Assembly: GCA_036785705.1 (NCBI GenBank)
Contig: JAWUZG010000052.1
Location: 1,488,001 to 1,552,000, forward strand
Source: Acanthornis magna
Lineage: Eukaryota > Chordata > Aves > Passeriformes > Acanthizidae
Length of the DNA stretch: 64,000 nucleotides
Direction: 5' to 3'
This document shows positions 21,437 through 35,500 of this stretch, in pieces; the first letter of the stretch is position 1; each line of letters starts with the position of its first letter. Below the pieces are notes generated by a model that was given only the letters and a program-made list of their open reading frames with translations, made no database searches and was not told the origin of the DNA. The position numbers and the translations under genes are program-made.

Positions 21437-23618
21437 AATTCATATTCAATAAAACAGCTCTTTTAAAAAGATGAGAGGAGTATTAGAAAATAATTCAGTG
21501 CCTGGAAATAAGGCACCTGAGCCCATGTGAAAATGTGCTGCTGGTTTTGCCAGACCAGAGCACACTACTGGTCCACCTCACTTACTTACCCCTTCCCCAT
21601 CACTAGCTAATTGCAGCCATGTAGCACTCCCATAAAATAGTTCATTACACCCAATGGTGTAGGGGAAAAACTCTTTCCGATACTGCATAGTAACCAAAGC
21701 CAGGCAAGGAAGTAAGATGGCTAAGAGACTTTATTTTTCCCTGACTGTTGAAACAGAATGTGCTATGTGTATTCCAAATCATTGGTAATTATTTTCCTCA
21801 GTCTATTTGCCCCAAAACTAATGTGTAACAGGTAGCTTTGCAAGCTTGTGATGAAATATCCCCTGCTTTTCTTTTTCAAATGTAATAATTTTTAAATGTA
21901 ATTTTAATAATGGTAAAATGCTAATGAGAAAAGAGAATCCTTATGTTCTGGGTGACAAACAGCCCTTATTGGCTATTTTGTCCATCTCTGAGATGGTTAT
22001 TTACTGTAGCATAGAACCTCTGCTATAACAAGTCTAATTTTAAATTCCCGATCAATTGGTCTGGCCAGCCTGGTCCAGAGTTTTGGCGTTCACAACGCCC
22101 ACTCTCAGATACGCTTCTGTTATACTGCACTGAACACTCCTCAGAAGGCTGGTGAGCAGAGTAAGTAAGTACATTGTGGTCTCTTTTATCTCTAATTTTG
22201 ATGATTACCTGCCTGACCTTTTTAGCATGCTTGACCTTCTGTACATTATTCAATAGTTTATACAGCTATTTTCTTTCTTATGATTCTTTTTGAACTAAAG
22301 ACCCTGATCTGCAAGCAGCATGCAGACTCAGCTGCCTTTCATCAGTCCACATGTGTGTCGGCCAAATACCTATGAGTGGAGAAGCTCTGACTAAACAGTG
22401 CTTGAGGCACTTCTGCAGACATTACAGCAGTTCCACCACCCTTTATGAGCCACTCTGACTTCAGTTTTGTCCTAATTTTTAGCTTTTGGCTATCTGTGCA
22501 TGCATTCATATAAGCTATGTTTTCCCCACACTCTTTTAAAGTTTGGTTGAGCAGCACTTATATGCACAGAAAAGAGGCTCTTTTTTCTCTTGGACAGTTT
22601 TTCAAGTGATGCTTTTCATTTACAAGAAAACAACACAAGAACAAACATGAAAAAAACCGAACCTTGAAAAGTCTAGAAGTTGAAAAAGCTTTCCAAAACA
22701 TATGACTTCTTGATTCTGTATATATGTATGATCAGTTGCCTTGGGTTCATAAAGTGTAAAAATCAAAGGAGACAGCAAAACGAATGTGAATGATTCTGGG
22801 GAGATTCCTGAACTCCCAGATGGTCAGCAAACTTGATCACTTCTAGGGGCTGACCAGTTGTGTAGGCTTCTGCACTCACTAAGTGTCTTGCTACTTGACC
22901 TGCTGGTTCCCTGATTTTTAACATTAAAAGGAGTATTACTGGAGAGAGAAACCTGTCTGTTGCACAACCTTGCTGAGATAAAGAGCCCCCTTAAACTCTC
23001 AAAAGGCCAAAAAGTAGCTAATACCACTCAAACTGAGTGGAGCCTAGAATCAAGGCTTCCCACTTCTTGGCGAAAGTCTCCAATTCCTAAATTATTTTAG
23101 AAGAGATCAGTGTTATCATCACACTCTCATTGTCAGAAGATGGCCTGAAAGACTGACACTCAAATGTCTCCTATTTGTTGCACTGGAAGACTTAAAGAAA
23201 TTCATGTAGGAAAACCCACAGGAGACACTCAAGTTTCCTGTGTCCAGTCCAGCGGGAAAGGATTCCATATGATAGGTTGAGTAGAATTTCCTGTGCTTAT
23301 CTTCAAAGCCATCTACTTTCTTCATTTCCACTCACACACACAAGTACAAAAAGCAAAATTTGGATGGCATATAGCATATAGACTGGATTTTTCCCAAACC
23401 ATTTGGGACCAGGTTTCCCAAATTTCAGTAGATTTCTTAGACTCCCAAGTTATGTGTGACTAAGTATATATAATTTGCAGACCTTAGTCCTTGGAGAAAA
23501 GAACCAGAATTCTTCTTTCCTTTCTTAAACTGAAATGCTGAAGTCATCAAGTAAGAGGCGCTGACACAGAGCACATCAGGATGTTTTTTTGTTATTTTGG
23601 AGTTGATTTTTTTCATAG

Positions 23619-23650
23619 GTACAGAGAACCCAGAGCTCATGGTGAAGACA
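23619..23650 (+). other. splice-bounded 32-bp segment, micro-exon candidate
   Basis: A T-rich tract ending TTTTTTTCATAG (AG at 23617-23618) precedes the segment. GAAGACA|GTAAGTGG (GT at 23651) follows it. Both sites fit the vertebrate consensus well. The length of 32 is not a multiple of three, so inclusion would shift a coding frame. It fits a non-coding RNA exon or chance better than a coding exon. Confidence 0.15.
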
Positions 23651-24402
23651 GTAAGTGGATTTTGGTGTGTTTATTTCTATAATCAAACAAACAAAGGTAT
23701 GCCTAAGAGGCAATGCTTGAAATTGTTAACAGACATAATCATCAACATAAATTATTTCCAAATGCAACTATCAAGAGTTACCTGAATATTTTGTACAGAA
23801 AGGATGATTTGTACTTTTAGTGTTCTTGTCTAAAAAAAGATACTGTCTCTCCCTGTGCCTTTGGTCATAAACTAACCCACCACATGCCCATGGGAAAACA
23901 ACACATATTTGGAGATGCTTTAAGAAAAACAAAAACTCATTGCTCCCTGTCACAGCTCAGTTTATACAGAAACTACAGTAAAACTCATTTACGTTTGGGA
24001 TTCTAGCCATGGACAGGTAAAGGTGCTGTTGACAAACTGTTCTGCATCTGAAGGTTCCTAAAGGCAATCCTTATCTAAGGCTATTTCAAAGGCATTTCTG
24101 CTTGGATCTATCTGATGATCCACAATAACTGTGCTGTCTTCTGGTTTTTTATCTTTTCCTTTCCCTTTATGTTTTCTTATATGCTGAGGTTGATGCAAAG
24201 ATAAATGTGAAAAGGCATGACATTTCCTTTTTGTTAGATGCCCGTGACTTTTATTATGGATGTCCCCAAAGGTAGCTTAACCAGCACCTGGTGCTATTTG
24301 AGTGTTTCTGCCTTCCAGCCAATGAAAGAAGAGACTCTGGAATCAGGGAGCAATAAAGCTACTTCAGAATCAAAATGGTTATTCTGGTGTGAATATTAAA
24401 AG

Positions 24403-24425
24403 TTCTCTCTCTCTCTCACACACAG
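24403..24425. repeat. (CT)n(CA)n microsatellite
   Basis: A short run of CT dinucleotides passes directly into CA dinucleotides. Confidence 0.85.
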
Positions 24426-26987
24426 ATATGCACACTCACAGACAAAAGGGTTCAGATCACCATTATTCTGTGTCATTTACCCTGCAAAATATATACACTC
24501 ATACAAGCTCTGTTACAAATTCTTAGCAATTTCTTTAAACTTGCACTTAGCTGTGAAGTCTGCTGCTTCTGTTTCAGATTTGAAGAAAGCTTGTCTACTT
24601 TTTCCAAGTATATCACTTCTAATAAAAGATTGTACCTGTGCCTGTAAGTGTTTTCTTGACTAACTCATCAGATTATCACACCTACAAAAATATGCCACTA
24701 GGCTGATATTTCAAGGTCTGAAATGGCATACAGATGTTTGCTGCCTTATTTTGAGAAATAGCTTTGTCTTACAACATGGGGTTTTATAACTGTATTAGCA
24801 ACATAATCATTTAAAGGTCTTGTGGTAGTAGAGCACCAAACAGATTTCTCTACATCATTCTAGTTTTGGTGGGGAGCACTGATATCCAGTAATACAAAGA
24901 CGTGAAAATGTGATGTGAATTACATGAAATAAACTTATTATTTAAAACATAAGAAAATCTAACACAGGTCTCAAGTAGCACAAATAAAAAGAAAAGGTCA
25001 ACAATCTGAATGCATCCATTTATGGACAGATCTATACTTCATATGTAGATTTAATTTCTGAGCTTTGTTGTACCCTGTCACTGATGCCATCCATGTGAGC
25101 ACCTAAACATAGGCAACAGGAGCAAAGGCCATTTTGAACAAATGAGGCAGTGAAGTCTGAAAACACAAATTGCACAGTGTCACTAGAAGTTAAATCTGCT
25201 GTGAGTAGAGTGGGGAAGACCACCATGAGCTACTAGAGAAAACTTACAGGATATGGGGAAGAGACAAAAAGACGTGAGGGTTTTGGATGGCACTGCAAAA
25301 TAAGATATACAGAAAGAGAATTGATGAAATAATGGTGATGAACTTGGCCATTGGACCCACAGAATGAAAAAGCATAGCTGTGCAAATGATTTTTCATCTG
25401 GTTTACTCAATAAAACGTATGTATGTTCAGAAAATGTTTCATGGGAAAAACCCTTCAGCTGCTGTAACTTGTGAGGTAAGTTAGGTAGAACAACTGAGAT
25501 TGGTCTGTGGCTGAAAATCTCCACAGCAACAGGCATATCTCCTGCTTTCATTAATGCTAGGTGGAAAATGGAAAGGGTAACATTTTATGTAGAGAAAGCA
25601 GTTATGTCTGATTATACACAAATGTTAGTTTAAAACTCAAACGAGCATGGATTTTCTCTAACTGTGAAAACAGCTCTTTAAGTCATTAACTTCTGAGTTT
25701 CCTCAAGAAATAGGTATATTTAAAATAATTTCAAAATTCCATGGCCAGCAAAATTCTTGCTTATTTTTTTTAAGTAAACAGAATTCAGTGTCTGCTTTTG
25801 TTGTGGGCAAAGGTCAGTTGGAGGAAAAGGAGAGGTTTTATGATCCATTCTTCTTTCTTACTTGTTGTTGCTGGGAAGCTGTAGAGTCAGCCAAGAGATG
25901 GATTAATGAATGTCTTCTTTATACTTCCCATTTTATCCTTCCCAATTGCAAAAGGTGGTTGTTAAACCATGTAATGGAAAACTGGACTGATGGAGCTGGG
26001 ATTATAGTTTTTGGAAAAATGCTTTTCAAACCATTCCATTTTCCCAGTCTCATTTGTGCATTAATTCAGCAGTCTTTTTCACCACGGCCAGTGCTAAAAT
26101 TCATACAGCAATGATACATCTAGCAAATTGCACATTGCTGTGTAGGCAAGAATTGCTCCCTTCAGATCCCTGGCAAGTGATATGCACATGCCCTTGAGGC
26201 TGAGGTTTTTTTGCAAATCCCTGTTGCATTATGCAAATCTCTAGAACTGATGAGAACAGTTTCTGAATAATAGCATCTTCTTCTGCCACCTGTTCACCAA
26301 GGCCTTAGGAATCACTGGAAGAAACTAAAAATCCAAACTCAATTTCTGAATCTCTCCAGCAGCACAATAGATCTGACAAACTGACTGACAGAAGCAAGTT
26401 TGCTTCTTAGAAGAGAAAAACAGATGAGCAATAAAGCTACCAGGCCAAAATCTTCCAGGGTGTCAGATAAGAGCACACCACTTCCCTTGATGCCCATCAT
26501 AGAGCTCTATCTATAAAGTTAAGAAACTTTAGTATTATTTTAAAAAGTGGCATCGAGACTGAAAAGAAAGCAAATTAAACTAATCTGCCCCTCACACCTT
26601 GGTGTTTAATAGAAATCTGCAATGAATAGATGTGTTTTGTGAAAGGTCTGTTTTAATAAAACCTGCCTTCATCTCAAAAGGGACTAGAACTATGGTGAAA
26701 TGAATACTGGTAATACCAGCTTATCAGCTACTTGGTAAAATCCTATTTATGGATGCTAATTAACTGTCTTGCAATAGCAAGCAGAATTGTATATTATTCC
26801 CAAATGAAAGCATGGAAAGTGTTAAAAAAGACACCACATTGATTAATGTCTACCCAGGTGTTTTGCATACCTGAACTCTTCCTGTCTGACAACTTTTTCC
26901 CATTATTTTTCCTCTTCATAAAAAACTCATATGAGCACTTTCAATGGCTATTTTAGTTCTTTCTTAAAAGACTGCAACTTGGCAATA

Positions 26988-27535
26988 GAATCATAAAATC
27001 ATAGAATGGTTTGGGTTGGAAGGGGTCTTAGAGATCATCCAGTTCCAACCTCCCTGCCATGGGAGGGACACCTTCCACTAGATGAGGTTGCTCAGGGACC
27101 CATCCAACCTGGCCTTGAACACTTCCCAGTTGTGATGTGACTTCCACAACTTCTCTGGGCAACCTGTGCAAGTGCCTCAGCACCCTCACAGTGAGGAATT
27201 GCTTCCTAATGTGTTGTCTAAAGCTTCCCTCTGTCAGTTTAAGCCATTGCCCCTTGTCCTGTCACTCCATGTCCTTGTCAAAAGTCACTCTCCAGTTCTT
27301 TTGAAGCCCCTTTAGGCACTGGAAGGGGCTCTAAGGTCTCCTGGAGCCTTCTCTTCTCCAGGCTGAACAACCACAACTCTCTCAGTCTGTCTCTGTAGCA
27401 GAGGTGGTCCAACCCTCTGAGCAATTTCCTGGCCTCCTCTGGACCTGCTCCAACATTTCCACATACTTTGTATATTGTGGGGCCCAGAGCTGGATGCAGC
27501 ACTGCAGGTGGGGTCTCAGGAGAGTGGAGCAATAT
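26988..27535 (-). mobile_element. CR1 LINE fragment, antisense
   Basis: On the plus strand the copy begins with the complement of the CR1 3' end (ATCATAGAATGGTTTGGG, TTGGAAGGGGTCTTAGAG). It continues through CTCCCTGCCATGGGAGGG, GCCTTCTCTTCTCCAGGCTG and GGGGCCCAGAGCTGGATGCA. It is one of the longer CR1 copies here. Its minus-strand frame (27278-27547) contains DRLRELWLFSLEKRRLQE, the usual C-terminal region of the CR1 ORF2 reverse transcriptase. The frame is not continuous, so the copy is dead. Confidence 0.95.
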
Positions 27536-30500
27536 TACAGTGAGCATCCGAGGTTGTCCCAGAGTCTGAACTTACCAGAAATCAAGGAGAAGCCACTACG
27601 AATAATAAAGTGAAATGAGTATATTTAGGATTGACCTCTGAAGACAGATATTATCTGATAACTGTGTTACAAAAAACATGGCCTTTATAAAAAGACTTGT
27701 AGGTAGAAAAGTCCGCTATAGGAAATCCATATGTATTTACAAGCCGCATGACAAAAATGTGTAGCTACAATGTAAGATTGATGGAGTAGGCTTAGAAATT
27801 GTCTGTGAGGCTCTCAGGAGATGGAGACACACACAGCTGGCTTCAGACACGTCAGCTCTGGAAATGAAAGAGTTGCATAGATACAAATGAGCTGCTTCCT
27901 CACAGATACCTTTCCATGGTGTGTCCCTGACCTTAAAAAGCCTCTTTAGGATTTCCAGAGACTGAAGAGACTTGCCAGCACAGACTAGAGCCATCACAAA
28001 ACCCTGAGGCACTGCTGCATGACATACAAGCCGTCAGGTTTGTCAGGTCTCTAGAGAAGTACAAACCAGGCTGAGATTCGGCTTTTTCAAGGTACCTATG
28101 TACTTTGCTGGATAAGGGCTTGGGAGGGAGGCCCATTTCTGCAATTTTGAGTTTGAAGTCCAGAACTGACAAGTGTGAGCATCTGAGCAAAATGTGTATC
28201 ACGCCTTGGCTGATTACCAAAGGCCATTTTCCACATGGACTATTCTTATTGATTTTAATTTAATTATTAATAGCATGAGGCACTATTTAATGAAACCCAG
28301 GGAAAGAGGGGGTTGAAAACTAAAGCATCTCCATTCCTGTTGGCTGTTTTCATGCAGAGGTACATTTATTCTGTGAACAACTCCACTGAAATCAATGCGT
28401 ATCCCTGTAGAAAAGCTCTTTGACCAGTTGGATTAAGAGAAAAACAACCTGGCTTTTTTGGATGATAAAAGTTATGTGGAAGTATAGCATTATTTTAATA
28501 CCCTTTACTATTAATATATTAAACTCCTCATCATTCTTCAGGGGAGATGAAGCACAGCAATGCTCAACACAACTGTAGGTTGCAGTCACCTGTGTCATTC
28601 TGTCAGACAGATGGCTTTTACATGGTCTGTCCTGGACAGCCAAAATATCAAGAGGGTAATTTGTCTCTAAATTATGGCTGCTAGTAATTAATCCTCTTTT
28701 ACTCTGGACTTGAGTGACCTTTATAAAGAAGCAGTCTAAATTAAAAAAAAAAAAAAATGGGAAGAAATGAGCCATCCCTCCACGAACACATACACTTTTG
28801 TTTTAAACTTGCCGCAAGAACTATGAAAAGAATAAAAAACCCTACAGCTGACTCAAAATATAGCCCAGAAGATGTATACTAGCTGACTTCTGCTGCATTT
28901 GAGGATAAAATACTTTTCCCGTAGTGGCAGTGGGAAGCCTGTGACCTCTCCATGGCTTGCCAAAATCAGGTCATCTCTGTGATAAACTGCTCAGTTCCAT
29001 CTCGAAAAGTTTCCTGATGAAGTGTGAAGAAAAATGTCCAGCCTCTGTAGATACGGTGTTTCTTAAAACCTTGATGAAAATCAAATGTCTTCCTCCCTTT
29101 ATAAGGGATGTTAAACAGAAGCAGCTGTGCAAGGGACACGCAGTCTGTCAGTGTGACCTTCAGAGCTGCTACCTGCTCACTGGTAATTACACAGCCATAG
29201 CTGCTTATCATATAGAAAGTGAATCCAACACCTTGTAGGAAATACCTTTGAGGAAACAGAGCCATGATGAAATGCTCCCCTGCTTTATTTTTGAGGGTGA
29301 ATTCTAGCATTTATAAAAATAAACTACTTCCATGACAGATAAAAAGCAGACATAGTTTTTGTGCAGACTGTTTGGGGTGAGACATCTCTGTCTATTTGTA
29401 TTATCAAAGGTTGCCTTAGTTGCAAATTTTTGGTTGAACCTTTAGTTTTGTTAAAAGAGAGAGGAAATCATTCCAAAGCTGTACCAAATGCAAGGAGAAG
29501 GGCAACCTTTTAACATTTTTTTAAAGAAAACACATAGGAGAATAAGTAGAAGGATTTGTCATGAAACCATCCCTGTGTTTGGGCTGCCTTTTTTTTTTTT
29601 TGAAGGTAGGAAATTTGGGTTTGGCCAGGAAGGTTAAGTAGGGAAACCCTTTTTTTGTAATATTTATTTTTTCTCATCTGAAAATCTGGGAGCTTATCTA
29701 AAGAACAGTGGCGACTTTTCTTTCAGACACAGCAATCTCTCCCGTCTCAGATTCGTTATATGTGATTTTAAGCTCCATCTAATTGAGACTGCCTTATCTA
29801 TGTTATTCTTAGAAACCAGAAGTTAATCCGTAAGAGCTACAAGTTTATCTTTTCCCTTTCTACCCACATCTCAACTCGAAAAAGCCCATGCCATCACCCT
29901 GCTTTGCCTCATTTATCAAAATAATACAGCAACTAATCCTTCTGGAAGGACACAATGTAAGTCAGGCAGGGCAGGACACTCACATTCCTAGAGCGCTTTT
30001 GGGGAGCTGGAGGGCCTGTGTGCCCATACTGTTGCTCCTAGGAGGTTTGGTTGGCTGTTTGGGACAATTGAATATGAACACAATGTGATGGGAAAGGTAA
30101 CAGCCTGGTAGGACATTGAACACCATTCTGATCCCCATCTGCAAATCTGTGTCTACAGAGGATGACCAGAAATTATCACCTCTCCATGGGACCCAAAAGA
30201 TTAAGATGGTGTCTCCAAGTCCATCACTATCTCATCATAACCTGTCCTGTTTTGTGTATTAAGGCAAATCATCAATTTTCAGAGATGCCAGCTCAGCACC
30301 ATTTCCCAGACCTGTGTTTGCTGCACAGAAAATTCCCATCCTGCTTCTGTTCCAAAACCCAGCATATTCCAACCTGAGCCAAATGTGCATATGGTTAATG
30401 AATATATTAGGTGTAAAGGTTCCCTTAGAGAACTGAGACCTGTGTTTATTTGCAGAATAGGTGAGGTGTGCTATTAGGGTTAAATGAGGGAATGGGATGC

Positions 30501-31440
30501 TTGCAGGAAGATGTTTAAATAGTTCTGGTTCAGCAAGTGCAGATTCCCAGTATGAGGGAATCTTAGAGAGTGACTGGATAAAGAGTGCTGGGAACTTAAC
30601 TGCTTTTCCAGGTTTAGGCACAAGTTTAACAATTGCTTTCTTAAGCACTTATTTGGCTTTCTTATTATAATTATGGAGCTAAGAAGTTTCTCACTTTCTT
30701 GAAGAGAACACTCACTTCTGAAGTTTCTCTTTCTGACATTTGTACCAAACAATTCACAGGGATGTGAACATATACACCTAATGCACCCAAAACTTAGATC
30801 AAGTCTCCAAATCTGAAAGGACCAATTCAGATATCTCAAACCAATTTATTCCTAACACTGAGAGTTTTCCAATTCAATCAAGTCACAGAGCATGATGTTT
30901 TAATCTTCAGCAAAACCTATCAAAACACATGGTGGTGGCCCATTGAAGGAGTGGGTTCTTGCAGAGAAATGGCAGTGCTGGGGACTCTCCTCTATTGGCA
31001 CAGCGGGGAATATGTGAACTTAAGCATTAGCCAAGTCCTGAAGCACAAAAAGTGTTTTAAGATCAGTGAATTGGACAATGTTGTTGATCCCTGCAGCAAA
31101 GAGGGAAGCTTTGAAAGAGCAACAACTGTATGAACGGCTCAAACATGAATACTTAGTTGATGGTTCACAGAGTCAGAGGCATTAGGAATGGAAAAGATCT
31201 ACAGGGTGAACCATGATTATTCTGCTTCAGTGCTCTGTCCTGTGTTTCAAAGTGAACACAGATTTCTCTGACCCAAATGCAGATTTTAATATGTGTATTG
31301 TCCAATCAGCTTGATTTAGGGTCCTGAGTCAATCTCTTGTAGAAAGAATATTAAACAGCAAAGCATGAACAGGCATTTAAATAACAAGAAAGGGTTTTTG
31401 TTTGTTGTTTATTTCCCCTCCCCTTCCCTCTTTTATTTTT
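27536..31440. other. non-coding, no gene recognised
   Basis: Single-copy-looking DNA with short frames on both strands. It includes a 14-A run at about 28743 and an AT-rich patch near 28250-28270 (TTAATTTAATTATTAATAG). Confidence 0.5.
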
Positions 31441-31452
31441 TCTTTTTAATAG

Positions 31453-31547
31453 GTTTTGAACACCAGCATGCATTAAACTGTCAGCAAGGCCAAACAAATA
31501 TTCCTTTCCAGAAGGGAAACAATTTCTTTCCACAGCATTTGAAACAG
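31453..31547 (+). other. splice-bounded 95-bp segment, exon candidate
   Basis: A long pyrimidine-rich tract (31393-31448, with CCCCTCCCCTTCCCTC and TTTTCTTTTTAATAG) ends in an AG at 31451-31452. The downstream boundary is TTTGAAACAG|GTATGTAC, a strong donor with GT at 31548. One frame is open throughout and reads FEHQHALNCQQGQTNIPFQK and then GNNFFPQHLKQ. The residues match no family I know. This is the best plus-strand exon-like arrangement outside the CpG island. It could equally be an lncRNA exon or a chance pseudo-exon, of which large introns contain many. Confidence 0.25.
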
Positions 31548-31548
31548 G

Positions 31549-32377
31549 TATGTACAATACAAGGATTCACACCAAACAAAAATCTGCTAAACAAAACTGG
31601 CTGGTTTACCAGCTGAATGCAAAGTGCAGATCCTTCCCCCAGGACATGATTTTTAGTGGTAGAAAGTGAGGTATGTAGAAAAAAAAGGTGAGATCTTACA
31701 AGAACAGGAAATTGCTCCAAGTCATCCTTCTGGAATCAGGGACAGAGAGGAGGCAGGAAGGAATTGCAGAAGTATGTGAAGACAATTTCTGAGACATTTC
31801 AGCTTGTGGCCATGTGTGGCACTCATAAGCTCAATATGTGGCTATATTTTATGTTCTGATTTACACAGCCTGCAAGAGAACTCAGGTCTGAAGCATGGCA
31901 AGAAAACAATGCCTATCCCAACATGTTCCTTGTGGCATTTCAAGGCAACGTACTTGCCCAACAAAAGATAAATTTCAGCAGAAGCCACAAGAGCCATTGC
32001 TATATGTGAAACAGTGCTAGCAATTTATCCACAAGAGGTCCAGTGTTATTTCTGTTGCCTTTTAAAAAGCCCATGAAGTTTGCTGTCATTTTCATTCTGG
32101 AGACTAACCTCTGATCAAAGTTTTCTTCACCTTTTCTCCTTTTGACAAGTCTGCTTTCTTCAATTGCTTTATGTAGAAGTTTGTAGGCAGCCTGCAGAAA
32201 AGAAAGCCACAGCCTCCTTGCCTGGCAGCAGCTCAACACTCTCAGAAGTGAAGGAGCAAGAGAGGAGCAGAAGTACAATGATGCAGAGTCGGCCTAAATG
32301 GGTGACCATCCCAGCTACACACTTGAAACAGGAAGAAATTAAATAAAATCCAAAACCAGAACACAGAAAGTATTAAT
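31549..32377. other. non-coding, no gene recognised
   Basis: Nothing recognisable between the exon-like segment and the next CR1. Confidence 0.5.
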
Positions 32378-32546
32378 GCTGAGGGTGGAAAAACACTGGT
32401 ATAGGTTGCTCAGAGAGGTGGTAGATGCCCCATTCCTGGAACATTCAAGATCAGGTTGGATGCAGCTCCAAGCAACCTGATCAAGTTGGAGTAGATGAGA
32501 TTTAAAGGTTCCTCCCAATGCAATCCATTCCATGATTCTGTGATTT
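32378..32546 (+). mobile_element. CR1 LINE 3' fragment, sense
   Basis: A short diverged copy with GAGGGTGGAAAAACACTGG, GGTTGCTCAGAGAGGTGG, CCCCATTCCTGGAACATTC and the 3' end CCATTCCATGATTCTGTGAT. It is strongly 5'-truncated. Confidence 0.9.
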
Positions 32547-35500
32547 CCACATTTCTCCAGATCTTGATGGTGTAATGGCAGCTGCATTGTTCCTGCTGAC
32601 TCTGCTCTCTTTCCTTTTTAGCCTGGCTTAAAACCACATTGCTTACCAGAAAGACTGGCTTTTCTGTGGGTTCTAAGGCTGAGAACTGTCCCTGTTGTTC
32701 TGACAATCTCAGGATAAATATGTAATAAATACAGTGATGTAGCCTTTGCAATAAGACGCAGGCTTGTCTGCCCATGCACCAAGTCCATCAGAAGCGGTTC
32801 AGCCATGGACTCTTTTCCTGTGGTTTAATGCTTGGCCACAGCACTACTGTACATGGCTGCAGGACTTTAAGGTTTACAAAAGTGCAAGGGGCTGGCATAG
32901 AACTGGGGTTATGTGAGCTTATGCAGCAACAGTGTAATGCATTTACTATCTCTAAACATCTTTAGATTTTCTTTGGATGGGAGCCCTTTGAGTGGGAAAG
33001 AGACTGAACAAGATACTAATTAGAAACTTGCTAAACAACCTAACAGATGACAAATGGCTCCAGCATTGAAAACTAGAGGTGAAAAAGACCATTTGCATCT
33101 TGTTTACCTCTTCCTACCTAAGATCAGGTGTGACACTATCCTCATATATTATAATGTATTTTACTCTGATAGGCTTTAAATTACTCAAGTGATAAGGTCT
33201 ATAGACCATATGATATGCTCTACAGTATTTGCAGTATTTTTTGAAAGCAGATTTACAGTCTAGGTAGACTGGTAAGAAAAGTGATGTAGCTGAGGGGGCA
33301 AAACGCCACTCACTTTTTATCAAGATGGCCTTTAGTGAGATGGAACTTAAATATTACCACAAAAGTAAGCATCTATCTGAATGCTCCTGAAATGTATAAC
33401 AAAATATGTTTGTCACCACAGTTAATTTCTATCAAAGGTTGATCTCATTGCTGAAGAAGTTCACTTTGCCTTGAAAATCATCTATGTAAAAAGTCAAGCT
33501 TCAGGTGACTAGTAGGAGAGATTACATCAAAATTATTAAAAAATAGGAATAAAGTCTTTCCAAGTATTTTTTTTCTATGTGCTAAAGATGTGTCAGTAAT
33601 ATTCACATTTTTGCCATACTGACCATCCAGTACAGATTACTGCAGAAAGTTGCTGTTCTTTGTTACACTGTTGAGAATCTAAAAGTGACTTTAATATAAT
33701 TCAGGCTTCAAACCCTTTCTGCGAACTTTCTCTAATTATGGTGACCAAATGCTGCAGGCTAATGCCACCCTTGAAGTAGGCAGTTATATCTGAGGGGCAA
33801 TCAACCCAAAAATAACAAATCCAAGTTACCCTGTATCTTCAGGCAAGCTGCATAACATTCAGTCCATACCAAAGTGGTCTACCACCTTTCTAATTTCATG
33901 TATTTGGCACTCAGCCTGGACTCATGCCAGTGATTATTTGCATCACTTTCCAACCTGCAGCACTCTGTGCCTGTTATCTGAGTTACTGTCACTACCTCTT
34001 TGAACAGCACCAAGAGCCATATGGCTTGATTTACTGCCTCATGGAATTAAATAAGCAGCACAACATCCACCAAATCGCTCTTTTTCAGAAAGATCCTAAT
34101 GATTCCCATGAACTCTGTATCCAGCCTGACTGATCCAGACTTCCCTCCCTGTTAGGCAGTTTTCCCATTACTGAATATACTTGGCACATACTGAGCCTTT
34201 TTCCTTGTCAGATCTCTGAGCTGATCGCTGTGCAGCCTAACCCCTGGAAGATGTCCTGTGTGCTTAGTGAATTTTTCATGAATCCCACATTAAATCTGCA
34301 GGCTTTGAGGTGCACTAAGGGAACTGACATGTTTACCCTTCCAGATCAGCACCGCTGTTATCTTTCCTAAGAAAGCACAAGTGCACCTTTGTTTTCCAAA
34401 ATAGGTGTGGGCAAAGGAAAGACCATGGTCCTCACATGTCACTCAGCTGACACATCATCATTCTTCCCAAGTGCATTCCTTAGGCCATTTATTAGCATTG
34501 CTAATACCAAGCACCTCATTTTTATGCCGCTAGCAGCAATTGTGAAAGCCATACTGAACTTTCTAATCCATTTATCTATTAATTTATTATCTAATTAAGG
34601 CTCACAATAACAGTGCTATTTGTTTAAAAATGCCCTCAAACTAAACCAATACAAAACACACATGCATTCAAATAAATTAAAATGGTACTCGCTAATGTTT
34701 TCCTTAATCAGTTGGTAACTGTTCCATTACCGTTTATAGAAAGGCAAAATTAATTTTAACTTCATCGTAATTGTGTGACCTACTTACATGGTGCCAAACT
34801 GATACAAATGGATGTTACTGTCATGTCATAAGGGCACGGAATCGTACCAGCCATGAATTTTGCAAGAGCCATCCTAGGAATAAGTTTTTTTTGCATAAAA
34901 GGGCCCTAGAACACTAGTTTAAATGCAGTCACTGAAAGGCAGGCAGGAAAAATGGAGATTTCTGAAGAGTTTATTAAAGTTTACAGCACACTTCGTGCTG
35001 CATCTTTGTGATTTTTTTCTTCCAAGGGCTGTGCTGTTTGCACAACAGCAGCAGAATCTAGTGCCACATGCCTAACGATTCATGTTCATTACAAGAAAAA
35101 AGTGAACCCATCTTCCTGTGTTGTTTAAGCAAAACCTGAGCACATTCTTGAGCTACTGAGCTGTGTCAGGGACCCTTTCCACTGTGTCATCCAGGCACAG
35201 AGAAATCCTACACAATACTTCAATGCCATTTATTTTGGCCACTGACTTCATAAGCAGTTGTCCCTCTTGTTTGGATACAAAAAGTACAGGCACTGCACAT
35301 CTAAACCACGTACAGCTGTTACACCGTCGTCTACCTTACTGATACTGTGAAAGATTAAACCTGATGTTAATTGCTTATTATAGCAAAGGATTTCTGGGGC
35401 ACAGCTGGGACAGACTTCTGCTCCCTTCCATCTTTCCCTGCTGCTGGAGGGACAGCACAGATTATCACGCTGGAGAGGGTTGCTCCATTTGGTTATTTAG

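Larger units (their letters stand above)
17657..26987. other. long non-coding stretch
   Basis: Over 9 kb of AT-rich DNA without recognisable genes, CR1 or LTR sequence. Minor items are a 16-bp duplication at 21405-21436, a CT/CA microsatellite at 24403-24425 and a splice-bounded 32-bp segment at 23619-23650. It could be intron or intergenic. Confidence 0.55.
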
